A stretch of DNA of 64,000 nucleotides from Capitulum mitella (GCA_030062745.1 CP099841.1:9628501-9692500); one strand, 5' to 3'; counted from the stretch's first letter, positions 35,398 through 47,573 are shown. Notes: generated by a model not told the origin, from the sequence alone. Program-made: numbers and translations.

Positions 35398-37041
35398 CGC
35401 CGCTCCGCCGCGGGCCGCCGGCGCTGCGGACGCTGCGCGAGCGTGACATTGCGCCGGTCGGCGACGAGCGGGCGGAGTGCGTCGGGTCGACGCGGCCGCG
35501 CCGCGACATCAGGGTATTACGTGGACTCGAGTGTCGGAGACTCATCAGAGCACGCTGGTTTGCGAGGCGGCGTGCCGTGCGCCAGTGTACCACGCCGAGG
35601 TCACCGCGATCACGGCGCCACACGCAGACGTTCACCTGTGTCATCGCGATCACTGCTTTTCGTGGACGTGTCGGCCATCATCTCAGGCGCTTTTGTGCTA
35701 ACCTCGTGACTGCCAGCGTTTCTGTTTCGAAACGTCAGCTGGGCAATGTATCGGCTATGCGTGCACCGCCATCCTAGCTGAGCTACTCTCGCGCGTGATG
35801 TTCGGTCCCACATGGTGCAGGTGTTGGTAGTTTCAGACTACACTCGTCTGCTGTGAAAATGTGATGCAAGTTTGATGAGTTGGCGGCTAATAATTTAAGA
35901 GTAGGGGCGTGGCATTGAATGAGTTTTTCTTAAAATCCGTCTGCAACTTTTTTGGAGTTGTTGCGCTTCCCTGCAAGGTTTTAGCAGCTGTTAACAATTC
36001 GCGTGTGTTCTGGTAGTCGTTGGTCGTTTCTTTTTTACCAGTGTGCCATTTTTGAGCTTATCCTATATGCATTCCTCATTGTGTGGCATTGATGAAGGGA
36101 GATTTTCATCGTTTAGCAACGCACCGTCAAAGCTGTTCAATTGGTGAATCGTTTTAATGTTACAGGCTTAATCCCCAGCGTCTCTCCCACTGTGAAAATT
36201 CGCCTTGCAAGGAAATAACTTCTCATTACGCCTTGCCGAAGGAAAGCAAGTTGTTTTTTTCTCGACAGATCACCTGTTATGTAACCAATGAGTGGTAATG
36301 TGACAGGTCTCTGACGTTTGTCTGCTAGTTCCAGTGATATGACACCCTAGTTCGTGGAAACCCGACGGCCGGGCTTAGACTAATGCCATGCTATAGTGTA
36401 TTTGGTTCCAATGACTTTTCTCTTTGTTCAACAATGGTTTTACTCTCAATAGTTCCTAGCTGTGTCCAGAGAGTCTGTGTGGATCGGTGCGAATGCGTAC
36501 ACAATAAAGGAACCGAAGATGTTTTGCATTTTGAGTCACTTGTTGTGCTCTTGGTCGAAGGGGAACGTACATGGGACATGTTACCTTATTCAGCGACAGC
36601 GGAAGAGGAGTGGGGCTGAGGAGGAAGCGGGGCTAGATGATGATGAGGATGACTGAGGAGGATATCTGAGGAAGGTATGGGAATACCAACAAAGTGGTTT
36701 ATACTTACTTGCAACCCTATCATCCGCGGCATGTCATGAAAAGAAATGAGTACAAATTGGCTTGTAGTCCTCAATTGCTCGTAACTAACACTCCGCTGTT
36801 AAGACTTGGAGATGAATCGAAGGCGGACGATGGAGCCGTTTTGCCTGATTTTGGTTCGTGCAGGTTTCATCCGACCCACACCGAACACCCAAGACATTCA
36901 TGCTGGCGAAGTTCGCAACCAGTGGGTGGGGGGGGGGGATTGCGGGAACCGCCATAACCCCTCTCATAATTAGGAAATTTAGCATTAGATATAACGCCTT
37001 CAATTGGCTTGAAGTATCGACTTTAGAATGTCTCTTCCCTC
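35398..37041 (+). other. fz4 3' UTR and downstream intergenic DNA
   Basis: No coding exon is visible. The sequence turns AT-richer within 300 bases of the stop. Possible poly(A) signals AATAAA lie at 36503-36508 and, past this interval, at 37165-37170. The transcript end is therefore not fixed. Confidence 0.45.
36503..36508 (+). terminator. Candidate poly(A) signal for fz4
   Basis: The first canonical AATAAA on the + strand after the fz4 stop codon, about 1.1 kb downstream. Assignment rests on position alone. Confidence 0.3.
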
Positions 37042-37405
37042 CAGTGGCGTAGTAAGGGGAGCCAAGCGTGACCCTCTGGCGGCCGAGTGGGCCCCCCTGG
37101 GGCCCCAGTTCTTTGGATAGCGCGAGGCGCCCGCGGAGCCTGTCCAAAACAGACATTAAAGCAAAATAAAAACATTTTAAGCATTAAAGAAGCCCTACGA
37201 ACCTAAAGGAAACGTACTCCGAATGTACAAAAAGGCTTTGCGTGATATGAAGAAAGGCACGTGGTCCGAATGGTCGTTTAGGGGCCCCTAAACGATCGTT
37301 CAGGGGCCCCTTGGCGAAATTCTGGATCCGCCCTTCCATTGGTTACGAGGGCCCCCTCAATCCGATTTGTACCCCTCCCTGGGCGAGATCCTGGCTACGT
37401 CCCTT
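37042..37405. mobile_element. Second hAT-like MITE family, one copy
   Basis: The left end is CAGTGGCGTAGTAAGG. The right end CCTGGCTACGTCCCTT is its approximate inverse. Flanking octamers CTTCCCTC and CTTTTCTC are a weak candidate target duplication. Inside are a perfect 20-bp GC palindrome (37275-37294, centre GGGGCCCC) and the GCGAAATTCTGGATCCGCCC phrase shared with the end of the 4081-6675 element, suggesting nesting or a composite. No coding frame. Confidence 0.5.
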
Positions 37406-37611
37406 CTTTTCTCCCCCTCTCTGAAAACGTTCTGCCGTACGAGTCTGTATTAACCACATACTGAAAATACAGGTATATATATATATTTACGTATATGTAC
37501 ATCGTATTGCCATACGACTTTCAATAATTTCAGAATTAGCCGTATGATATTCCATACGTAAAGAAATCAACTAAAAATGACCCCTGCCATGCAAATTTTT
37601 GGAAAGTTCTC

Positions 37612-37646
37612 ATGCATCAATGCAGTGACTGGATGCATTGATGCAT
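37612..37646. repeat. Perfect 13-bp hairpin
   Basis: ATGCATCAATGCA at 37612-37624 faces its exact reverse complement TGCATTGATGCAT at 37634-37646 across a 9-base loop. Confidence 0.8.
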
Positions 37647-37735
37647 TTATGTCACAGGTATCATCTGGCACGGGCGCAGCAACCCTGGAGAAGGGGAGGC
37701 ACTTCTCCAGTAAATGGTATGACGGTATATATATT

Positions 37736-37893
37736 GGGATTATGCGCGATCTATAACATAGACATCAATGACCGTACCGAACTTGCTTTGGTATAGTGTC
37801 TAACGCATCCGATTTTAAGTGGTATTTAAGTGGTGTTTTTGACGTACATGGGAGGTACTTCCCCCTCGGTAAATGGTACATGTCTATATTATA
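37736..37893 (+). repeat. Left arm of inverted repeat around the LINE
   Basis: Starting GGGATTATGCGC and running through CGAACTTGCTTT, GTGTCTAACGCATCCG and CGGTAAATGGTACATGT, this matches the reverse complement of 41748-41893, at around 85% by eye. The arms enclose the retrotransposon and appear to be the remains of one element invaded by it, or a foldback pair. Confidence 0.8.
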
Positions 37894-38149
37894 TCATTAT
37901 CATATCATTATCAAATCAGATGACCAGATAGCGCTGAGTTAGCAGCGACACCGCGCTCGAACGCTCCGCGTTTTTTCGAGTGTTCCATGCGTTGCAGACC
38001 TGGAGAGGGACTCTTCACTGTACCAGGATGAACACCGTAAGGCAAGGTACTGCTGAAGGTCACCTTCTGACCTAAGCCTGATATACCTGGCTTTCCGGAC
38101 TGCACTGGTTTCAAGTTGCGCGCCACCATCGCCGCGACTGCCATGTCTG

Positions 38150-41100
38150 TTTACCTGCAGGATCTGCGACCACGGCCTCCCCTTGACGGCTGAGTCCAAC
38201 TTCTACCGTCCAGAGGAGAGTAGACCATCAAATCGCGCCTTTTCCAAGCACGTATACTCTCTGGCGCACCTGCTGGCGGTACGGGAGCGGATAGGTGGGG
38301 GGGCGGCCCAACCGGTGATCATCCGGCGCGGTCCGGCCTTGTGCCTGCCGTTCCTAGTCCGCCGCAGGCGAGGAAGACGAGCCGGCGCCCACACCCGCCG
38401 GCCGATCCGGGTCGGCTGCTCTGCGGCCGTGCGGCCCCACTGCACTGCTGCTGCAGTACATCGGCTGAGGACGCTTGTGGTGCCGGTCAGACTGTCTCAG
38501 CAACGAACTCCAATAGCAGCTCCTACCGGCACCGTCACGACAACGCGTCGCCACTACAACACTGGGCACGTCAACGGCCTCTCCTTAACTCCGCGACTGG
38601 ATGAAGTTAACCAGTTTCTCCAGAAGCACGACATCGACGTGCTATGCGTGTCTGAGACATGGCTGTCACCAGATACCCTCAGCAGAGTGCTAGTTTTTCC
38701 CGGCTATACCATCATTCGGCGTGATCGCTCTGACTCTTGGACCACAACCACACAACATGCTCCTCCACGCGGGGGCGGAGTCGCCATACTCGTCGCTGAC
38801 TGACTACGCACAGTGGTGCTCGACATTAAGAGTGTGGATCCTACGGTCCACACTCTTAATGGCGACCGGTGGCGCCCACAGAGTCCCTGTGGCTCTGTGG
38901 GCGCCACCGGTCGACATACCGAGGTGGTCGGCGCCCTCTACCGGCCTCCTGGAGAATCAGTAGCCAGAGGACTGAAGAGCATCCGAACTCAAATGGAAGC
39001 TGCCCTCGCAATGGGCAAACCCGTCTTGGAGCTGGGAGACTTCAACATCAACATCTTAAACAGAGAAAGTCCGGAAACGCGCAACTTTCATACCATGCTG
39101 GACGACCTGAGCCTGGAGCAGCTGGTGGACAAACCCACTCATCTTCATCCGACGCGTACCCTATTGGACCTAATTTTGACCAATGAACTCAGTCTCAGTA
39201 ACTCGGCCAGGGTCCTAACCGAGCCCATCGCTGACCACCAGCCAGTCTTGCTATGTGCAACGGTCCCGAGAGAGCGGCGACGGCTATCCACGTTTACCGG
39301 ACGACCATGGAGACGTGTTGTCTGGGATACCCTTTCGCTGGACCTGTTGGCAGCAAACTGGCAGCCAGTCCATTCCGCTAGCACCGTTGATGAGAAGGTC
39401 TCTGCGTTCACAGAGATCTGGAACGAGACGGTCCACAGACACTGTCCACTAATTACGGTGACCTCGCGAAGACCGAGCTGCCCGTGGCTACGACACAATC
39501 CAGAAGTGACAACAGCAATGGAAGAAAGAACTAAAGCCCGGAAGACCTGGGAGCGTCAGCGTACCCCTGACTCGCGCCGCGCGTATCAACAGTGCCGGAA
39601 CCGCGTCAAAAGCCTGCTCGCGGCCGCGCGACGCTCGTTCCTATGCGACGGCCTTCTGAGTGACGGAAGAGGATTTTGGGACCGCCTCAAAAGGTTCGGC
39701 CTACAGCCTGCCCAGAAGCCAACCGATGTTGACATAGCCGACAGAGCAGACGACCTGAAACGCGCACTTCGCTGCTGTGGGCCCCCGGATCGCGGCCGAG
39801 GCAGCGGCAGTGCTTGCCGTAACGGCGGCACCACCTGCCGGGCCTCGACCCCACCGTCTCTGTGCGGCAGCGCTCACCCTGCGCCCGGTACGCTGCCGGA
39901 GCTATCCGCGGCTGTCGCGCGCCTGAGTCAGACCAAGGCTGTTGACACTGACGACATTCCTCTGTTTGCTTTGAAGAAACGTTTTTCTGTTACCGGGCCA
40001 CACACTCTGACCATAATTGATTGCTCCACCAGAACTCGAACTTTTCCTGACGCCTGGAAAATTGCCCGTGTCATACCAGTGTACAAGTCAGGCGATAGAT
40101 CCGGTCTCAACAACTTTTGACCCATCTCTATCCTACCAGCCATGTCAAAAATTACTGAAAAAGTCGTGTGCACCCAACTGTCGGCGTACTTACTTAGCAA
40201 CCATGTACTGTCGCCGTCTCAGTATGCCTACCGACCCAGTCACTCTACGGAGGACGCCGTGCTTGACGCGGTCGAGTGGTCAGCAAAGATCATTGATGCC
40301 GGTCATGTCGTATCTCTTACGACAATTGACTTGAGCAATGCCTTCGACAGTGCTGACCACGGCGCCCTTCTGAACAAGCTCGAGTGGTATGGTGTTGAGT
40401 CGGACTGGTTCGCCAGTTACCTGAGTGGCTGGAGGCAGGTGGTCGCTGGTGGCTCGGCTACCTTACCCTTGTCCCATGGAGTGGCCCAGGGTTCTGCTCG
40501 TTCGTTGGCCCAATCCTATTTCTAATCCTCATGAACGACCTATCCAGTTTTCTCCCTTATGGCCGACTCCTTTCCTATGCCGATGACACCCAGCTTCTCG
40601 ACCACGCCGAACCAGACACCCGCAATCTATCATGTCTCAAGACCCGAATCGAGGATTCCATCTCGTGCCTTCAAAACTGGTTTAGGTCCAGCAGTCTAAA
40701 AATAAACCCAGGAAAAACGGACTTCGTGATCATTGGCACCAGAGCCTCCATAAAAAAAGACGAAGAATTTTCACATCGCCTTTTCGGGTTCCGTCATAAT
40801 TCCAAAAAAGTCTATGAAGGTACTTGGTGTAATCATCGACCGACATCTTACTTGGGAAGAGCACATATCCAACATTGTTCGGCGTTGTAATAGCATCATT
40901 GTCTCACTATTCAAAATTCGTTTCTACTTCACTCCAGACGTCATGAAGCTCCTCGTCCGCTCCCACGTCTTCCCTCACATCCTTTACTGTATCACTGCGT
41001 GGGGAGGAGCCGCCGGTTGCCAACTGAGCAGAGTGCAAAAGGTGATTAACTTTGCTGCGAGGTTGGTGACCGGGGCGCTACGCGGGGACCACATTACCCC

Positions 41101-41540
41101 GTCTCTGGAAGCCTTCGGGTGGAGTCAGGTGGAGGACCTGGTCAAAACGCGTGACCTGAAGGTCTACAACGTTTTGCGCTCCCCCACGTGCCCGTCCGCC
41201 ATACGTGCTCTGTTCACCACGCGTGCCCAGGTCTGCTGCCGCCGATCCCGCGCGGTTGCTATTGGCACAGGTGCCATACATCTGATTCGCGTGCAGCTGG
41301 CGGCAACCCAGCGGCTCTTCTACCGAGCCGCAGTGGCTTGGAACCGCCTGCCTCCAGCAGCCTCGAATTCCGCCTCACACGCATCGTTTTTAAAAGATTT
41401 GAAACATCTGATAACGTGACTGCGGTTCGTGTTCAAATGAGTGCGTTTTACTTCGCCTGACAAGTGATTGTGTATCATCGTTTTTGTAATTTTGACGAGA
41501 GAGCAGAATAGCCACGGCGTGGACGCCTTCAACACATACA
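38150..41540 (+). pseudogene. Broken non-LTR retrotransposon (CR1/L2/jockey-like)
   Basis: The reading direction is +. An apurinic-type endonuclease region covers about 38560-39250 (motifs SETWL, YRPPGE, DLILTN and DHQPV). A reverse transcriptase follows from about 39880 (SKITEK, FDSADH, then YADDTQLL near 40576) and a C-terminal region ends at 41419. The frame is broken by TGA codons at 38801-38803 and 40118-40120 and by frameshifts near 40490-40510 and 40790-40815, so it cannot make the full protein. The 3' end passes into a CATA-type simple tail. The YADD context and domain order fit the CR1/L2/jockey group; the exact clade is unresolved. Two perfect hairpins at 38825-38913 interrupt the endonuclease region. 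Confidence 0.9.
38825..38913. repeat. Two adjacent perfect hairpins inside the LINE
   Basis: Hairpin 1 pairs 38825-38838 (ATTAAGAGTGTGGA) with 38847-38860 over an 8-base loop. Hairpin 2 pairs 38863-38883 with 38893-38913, a 21-bp perfect stem with a 9-base loop. They are only two bases apart. The translated text here does not look like normal endonuclease sequence although the frame stays open. Confidence 0.9.
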
Positions 41541-41576
41541 TACATACATTATATCTATATATCATTTATGTATCTT

Positions 41577-41650
<74 letters not shown>

Positions 41651-41733
41651 GTATCTATATTATATCATATCTATATGTCATTTATGTATCTTTATAGATA
41701 TAATGATATATATATATATATATATATATATCA
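41577..41733. repeat. TA microsatellite
   Basis: An uninterrupted (TA)n run covers about 41577-41644. A second run at 41708-41731 lies after diverged TATATC/ATTTATGTATC units that continue the simple tail of the LINE. Confidence 0.9.
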
Positions 41734-41747
41734 TTTATGCATCTATA

Positions 41748-41893
41748 TACATGTACCATTTACCGAGGGGAAAGTACCCCCATGTATGTCAAAAACATAA
41801 CTTTAATACCAGTTAAAATCGGATGCGTTAGACACCATACTAAAGCAAGTTCGGTACAGTCACTGATGTCTGTTACTGATTGCGCATAATCCC
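41748..41893 (-). repeat. Right arm of inverted repeat around the LINE
   Basis: The inverse of the arm at 37736-37893: it shows ACATGTACCATTTACCG, CGGATGCGTTAGACACC and AAAGCAAGTTCGGTAC, and ends GCGCATAATCCC. Unique-looking AT-rich DNA follows. Confidence 0.8.
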
Positions 41894-42119
41894 AGCTCTG
41901 CAAAAAACCCAAAGCGCGCGAAATATATATACTAGATTCTGGAATACTATTATGAATTTCTAACAATCGAAACTCATTCTAAAGACTTTTGGTTTTAAAT
42001 TGAAACTTAAATAAGCGGAAAGAAAATAAAGTCTCCCTTGCTGGGTTTGGTTAACCTATCTAAGGCTTCAAAAATGTACTGAAAATTCAAATGCATGTAA
42101 AATTTAATGTTTATGCCTT

Positions 42120-42474
42120 GCGTATACTAGAATTTAGGTCATGTTATGAACCATTCATTGAAGCGACATAGCGGCCGTTACATTTTTGGCGTCTGTGCGT
42201 CGGTTACGTCGCTGATTACGTTCTCTGCCTGTGCTTGTACACAGAAACATCAAAAGTTCCACCCTTGCCGAAATTTCGTGGTATTTTCCCCGACTTCCAG
42301 GGTTTTGGAAGCGTGGAGGGTAAATGTCGTGAGCAGAAGATAAAGAAAATCCCTGTTGTCTTACTGTCGTCGATTAAAATCACTGGCCGTGCCGTAAGAC
42401 TCGTCGCAGCTTGATTCGGTCGTGTGGCTTATGTATGAAACAAAATGACCTGAACACTGCCGTCGCTAAAGGAG
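42120..42474 (+). promoter_or_regulatory. Likely Rad21 promoter and non-coding first exon
   Basis: A short CpG-dense interval (about two dozen CpGs by eye) lies between AT-rich repeat remains and a CpG-poor tract. It ends in a strong 5' splice site, GGAG|GTAAGT, at 42475. The first coding exon of Rad21 begins at an acceptor rather than a promoter, so an upstream untranslated exon must exist and this is the best candidate. No TATA box is evident. The transcription start is not visible. Confidence 0.4.
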
Positions 42475-42727
42475 GTAAGTAGGTAAAAGTAGTCTTAATG
42501 TGTTGAGTTCCCTGAAAAGTAACGTTTAGTACGAAGTATTTTGCTGTTTAAAGGACCGTGTATTCAAATACAAACATGAAGTCTCAGTAACATGTAAACC
42601 TGATTCTCCTAATTTTACATAATTAATGGATGTTCAGGTCATAAGCTTGTATGGATTGCCTAGCTGATGTGTAAGTCAGGCCACTTCTACTGTGACTGCT
42701 GAGGAATGAGAGTAGCTTTGGTGAGTT

Positions 42728-44352
42728 TAATTTGGATGCTCTAGATGCAGACCTCACACTTTTCAACTCCTGATATCTGATTAGTTACCAAACCATATTG
42801 ATACCAAAAGATGTGCAATTAAAAGATTGTCCAATTGCAGGCATTGTGTGTGTTGTCACCAACACAACTCCATCAAAAGAATCTTTTGAAGTGATTCATC
42901 CACTGACTGCCACAACAACTTTCATGAGTTAGAGCACTGAGCATCTCTGCAAGACAGATCAGCACCAATTTTTAAGTGTTCATGGTTGACAAATGTGTTG
43001 TGAACTATGATGTTACTGAAAGACCTATCAAAATGTGGCCATCTTGAAACTCAAAATATGCTGAGATGGTACTAGAATGGGAGAGGGAGATGGACTGGGA
43101 ATGAACAGGGACAGATATGAGTACCTGGGAGGGAACAGGGACAGACAAGGAAAACTGGAACAGTACAGAGATATGGAGGACCTGGATGAGGGTAAGAGAG
43201 AGATGAGGACTATCAGAACAGGCATGGAAGGATATTAGGACAGAATGGTGGAAAGGGATTGGGCTTGTAAAGGGACAAGCAAGAGGATGGGGATGGAACA
43301 GGGACAAATAAGGAGATAGGGCTATCAGTTGCTGTTTGAATGAGCCAAATCACATGGTTGGTTCTCAAGATACACGGGTGGGATATTAAAGCCCCCCCCC
43401 CAATCTCTGAAAGGTGATGAAATAACCTAGTCATTGCCAGGTTAATGCTCTTAACCAATATCCCACCACTGCATCAGTCCTGTTTCATTCCGCATTTGCT
43501 TCTTGGCCTTCTTTGCACCCCTTTCTGTCTCTCCCCCTTCCGGTCCCATCCTGCGGGGAACAATATAGAATAGGACTGAGCAAGAGTGACTGTAACTGGA
43601 CAGGGACAAGGAATTGAGTGGTATGAGACTGGGAGGTAGAGGGGCAGAAAGGGGAACAAGGGTCATGGGATAGAAGCAAATATGGGCTGAAATGGGACTT
43701 ACACAGTGATGTGATATTAGATGAGATCAGCATTGACTGGGCTGTTTCATCATCTTTCACAGACTGGGAGGGGGTCTTTATCACCTCAACACCTCAGCCA
43801 TGTTTATGTCAGCCAACTACACAGTTTGGCTCAATCAAACAGCAGTTGACAGCCCTATCCTGTTACTTGTCCCTGCTCCATCCCAAGTCCCTTTCCCAAC
43901 CCAAACCCCTTTCACCATTCCGTCCAAATGTCCTCCCAGGCCCATTCGGTTAGTTCTCATCTCTCTCCTAACCTCAACCAGGCCCTCCATATCTCAGTAG
44001 TGTCCCAGTTTTCTTTGTCTGTCACTGTGCCCTCCCGGGCACTCATGTCTGTCCCTGTTCATTCCCAGTCGACCTCCTTGTCCCATCTCTGTAATGTCAG
44101 CCATCATTGCTTAAAAGTCGATATTGATCTGCCTCATTGAGATGCTCTTTGCTTCAACTTCATGCTAGCTGTGGCAGTGGGTGGCTGAATCACTTTGATA
44201 AATTATTTTGAGGAAGGTGGCAATGCACTAAATGTCTGTGATTGGGCTATTTTTTAATTCTGCATCTTTTTGTACCAATATGGCTTGGTAACTATGTGGA
44301 TTTTTGAAGTTATGAGAAGTGGGAAGCCCGTGTCTACAATACCTAAATTTGT
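42728..44352. repeat. Diverged 1.6-kb palindrome (foldback)
   Basis: The left arm (about 42728-43545) and right arm (about 43630-44352) are inverted copies along nearly their whole length, with a centre near 43590. Paired landmarks include GCTCATTCAAACAGCA-type text read back from 43350 and present near 43826, CTCCATATCTC, GTCCCTGTTCATTCCCAGT, and ACCAATATGG(C/T)TTGGTAAC. Identity looks like 70-85% by eye, so it is old. The frames across it are not coding. It resembles a foldback or hairpin MITE. Confidence 0.8.
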
Positions 44353-45964
44353 TGGTCATTTCATTCAGCTTGTGCCAGTTTCAGACTAGCGAGGCTAGTC
44401 AACTGGGCTTAGCCAGTGTGACCACCCAAACATTCTTCCTTTTTATCATATGAAACACAAGAAGGCTAGCTAGAGCCACTGTAGTATGGATGGCTTTGGC
44501 CCCTGATGGGGTAGGCCATTCAGACCTTGTAATGTATTTTGATGAATCCTATAGAAATGCCTGTTTGTGGTCCAAGTTCGGATGAAAATAACATCATATG
44601 CAAACGGTCATCAGCAGTGATGAAATAAAACATTTTGAGGGCCATTATGGCATTTGGCAAATCTGGAGAAGTGCACTCTTTCAACATTGTGATGTAAGTA
44701 ATAGAATTAACCACCAAGTGGCCATGGGGTACTGTTGAAATGACAGATTACTAAAAGAAAGACTATCAGAATGGATTTAGGACTTACTGGTGTTGGGAGT
44801 TTGAGGTCACATGGAGGACTATGTCTCTGGCTTAAAAATTGTGAAAATTTGTCATAGGAAATGATCAAAGTGTCACAAATGATTATGCCTACCCTCAGAA
44901 CATATCCCACTAGTGCACTGTACTACATACTGCACACATTTGGGAATGTTATTTTGTTAAATAACTGAGTTATGATTATGCCTTCTGGCCTAGATGGCAC
45001 AGCATTTTTCATGTGTTACATTGTGGGAATGGTTATCGAGTCATGTAAAAAGGCCTGATAACTTAATAACATACCATTGGCTGACCTAAACTGTTGGACA
45101 GAGCCAATTCCAGTTGCACCCTTTATCAACCTGCAGCCTGAAGAGTCCTACACCAGGCCTTTGTTGTAACATTTTTGTCCTGTATTCCCAGGTCCCAAGC
45201 CATTGCCTAGTAGGGTGCAAAACAGCCCCTCACCTCCCCAACCAGTGATGTTCTGGAGGTGGCTGGTGGATTTGGCATGCTATTGTGGAATCACAGTTTT
45301 ATTTGATCGAATGGCATTGTCCTGTATATGCCAGTTACTATTGACTCATCAGAAGATGTCTTTTCCAATGGTAGCACTTTCAAGCAAAACAAAAACACCC
45401 TTTTGAAGTGCAGTTCTTCAGTACCACCAAGTTTGGTGTTATGTACAAAAAGACAAATGATGTAAAACTGTTCTCTAGCCCAACCTTATGGGACCATAAG
45501 GGCTGCTTGTCCCATAAAATGGGCCACAGTCAATAGGTTCTTCACGACAGTGCATTCAACTGCTGTGACCATTGGCTATGGATAGTTCTGTTCAGGCAGA
45601 TGTAGTTTGAGTGCAGTTAACATTTCAGATCAAGCAGGACATTTTCAGAGATTTTCCATGTCTCAAACCCCCTATCATTGGTCCCAAAAGTCACCAGTGG
45701 GTGGTTATCAGTCTGGCCATGAACTATCAGTGAGGGCGTGGCCTCAAAAGTGACTAGAACCGCTAGTGTAGAGGACAGGAACATGACATGAAATTTTGCC
45801 AAAAAGTCATTTTTAATTGAAGTGTGTGGTAATTTTGTTCTGCATTTATGCATCCATTTTATAGTGTTCAAGGCATGGCTAATGTTAATGAAGTAATAAA
45901 GAATATATTTACCTAAGACCTGATGGAATGAGCTCCTCCATGATTGAGTTCCAGGACAATCCAA

Positions 45965-47217
45965 CCCTCGCCCGTATACGGGTTTATGCGTAATGGGGAC
46001 GTGCGGGGTTCGACTTGCGGCCATTTCCACACCATGCGCCCTAGAGCGTCGCGAAAAAAAACAGCGCGTTGCGCGTCACGAGATCTCGCGACTGGTATCT
46101 CGTTGTAAGGTGTCAGATCATCTGGTGACATTCCATATCTGTTCAAAGGTCAGAAATTGGCAGAAAGACTTTTGAGTGGCTTTGATTGACTTCTCGAGTT
46201 CAGGCAAAAATGAACGCCAAAGAACAGATGGTGATGAAACGAAATGGATGCCATAGTTGTCGTCACTTAATTATGACTACATATGTACCCCGTATGATTA
46301 CATTTTACCCTTGGAGTTGGATTGAGGTCATGCTAGGTCAGTCCTTGTCAAGCAGTGTGGTCGGCTTAAGTGCGTTCTTGTGGTTGCAGAAATATTTTTG
46401 GAGGTAATAATAGATGTATAAGTCCAATGCGGCATCTGAATTAACCAGCACCTCTTTCGAATTACAGATAAAGGCCATTGTAGGTCATTGAAGGTTATCT
46501 TAGGTCATATAGGGTTATTTTAAGCTAGTAACCTAGAATGAACTCGAATTTGCTTAACATCTCGACTTAGATGCATAAAAAACACTTTTTAGCCGATATC
46601 CAACACAAAACTGCTTTCAGGCATTTGGTGGTATTGTAGACTCTTCACCCCGCGGTCTGTCGGAACAAAAGTCAGGCGTTTGCTCATTCTGCCCGCTTTT
46701 GATAAAAGTAAAGATAAAGTGCACCAAATTCATATAATTTAATTCCTTACACCTGAAGCAGTCTAAACACATAGGTTGTGTTACAATACCTATTTCCTAA
46801 CGCATTTCCAGAGATAAAAAGTAGCGGGTTTTCCGCCGTAGCTTATCACATCAGTTTACACTCTCGACAATCATGGCAGTGGGCATAAGTCAACTAAATT
46901 CATGTTAAGTGTTCAAGGACATACAGTCTTGAGTTGATTGATATGTATATTTCGTTTCGGTTCTCGAACCGTCTTACAGTGAGACAAAACTGAGACCGTT
47001 GTAAGCTGGCCGTGTCGGCGCGTGGAAAGGGCTGACGTTTCCGTCATCACGTCCTAGCTCGTTACCATGACAAAGTAGAGGAAGAAATTCTACGCCATAA
47101 GATGTGAAAAGGATTCCCAGAGGGTACACCAAGTTTCAGATGGATAAAAGAAAATGTAAAGCCTCGTAAATTCTGGGGGGGGGGCGTTGCATTAACCCCC
47201 TCCTATACACGCGAGGT
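45965..47217 (+). mobile_element. piggyBac-like non-autonomous element, copy B
   Basis: Starts CCCTCGCCCGTATACGGG and ends in the inverse, TATACACGCGAGG, just before TTTAA, so the right TTAA target is intact at 47218-47221. It aligns throughout with copy A at 7703-8995 in the same orientation. There is no transposase frame. Its normal CpG content contrasts with the CpG-poor DNA directly to its left, which suggests it landed later or is treated differently. Confidence 0.75.
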
Positions 47218-47429
47218 TTAATCTGTTGATGCAGCACTACTCGTGGTATGCATTTTATTTGTGTTTGGTCTAGGTTTTATGATATGGGCACATATTGAAG
47301 AATGGAGCGGTACAGTAAATTATTTGAAATGCAAGTGTCACAACTAGGCCTTGAAAGATGCTTTTCAGTTTTATTTAAACCGACTTCATGTGCATCCTGA
47401 CAAATCAATCGCATTTTGGCAGGGCGAAG

Positions 47430-47573
47430 ATGTTTTATGCTCAGTATGTCCTGAATAAGAAGGGTCCGCTGGCCCGTATCTGGCTGGCGGCCCATTGGGA
47501 CAAGAAGCTCACCAAGGCCAATGTCTTTGAGACCAACATCGAGAAGTCGGTCGACGGTATCCTGCAGCCGAAG
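47430..47573 (+). CDS. Rad21: Rad21 coding exon 1
   Basis: The ATG begins the invariant MFYA start of RAD21 proteins, seven bases after the acceptor TTTTGGCAG (47414-47422). It encodes 48 residues ending ILQPK and stops at AAG|GTGAAC (phase 0). Confidence 0.95.

Larger units (their letters stand above)
42475..47422 (+). other. Inferred Rad21 intron 1 with strong CpG depletion
   Basis: If the donor at 42475 is used, this intron ends at TTTTGGCAG (47422). From about 42480 to 45960 I count only around two dozen CpGs in 3.5 kb, with TG and CA abundant. The inserted piggyBac copy B (45965-47217) is again CpG-rich. A 1.6-kb palindrome occupies 42728-44352. I see no other exon. Confidence 0.45.

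Noticed and set aside
43005..44140. Ser/Pro/Leu/Val-rich frames on both strands that resemble each other
   Set aside because: Their resemblance is explained by the palindrome; they lie in an inferred intron.
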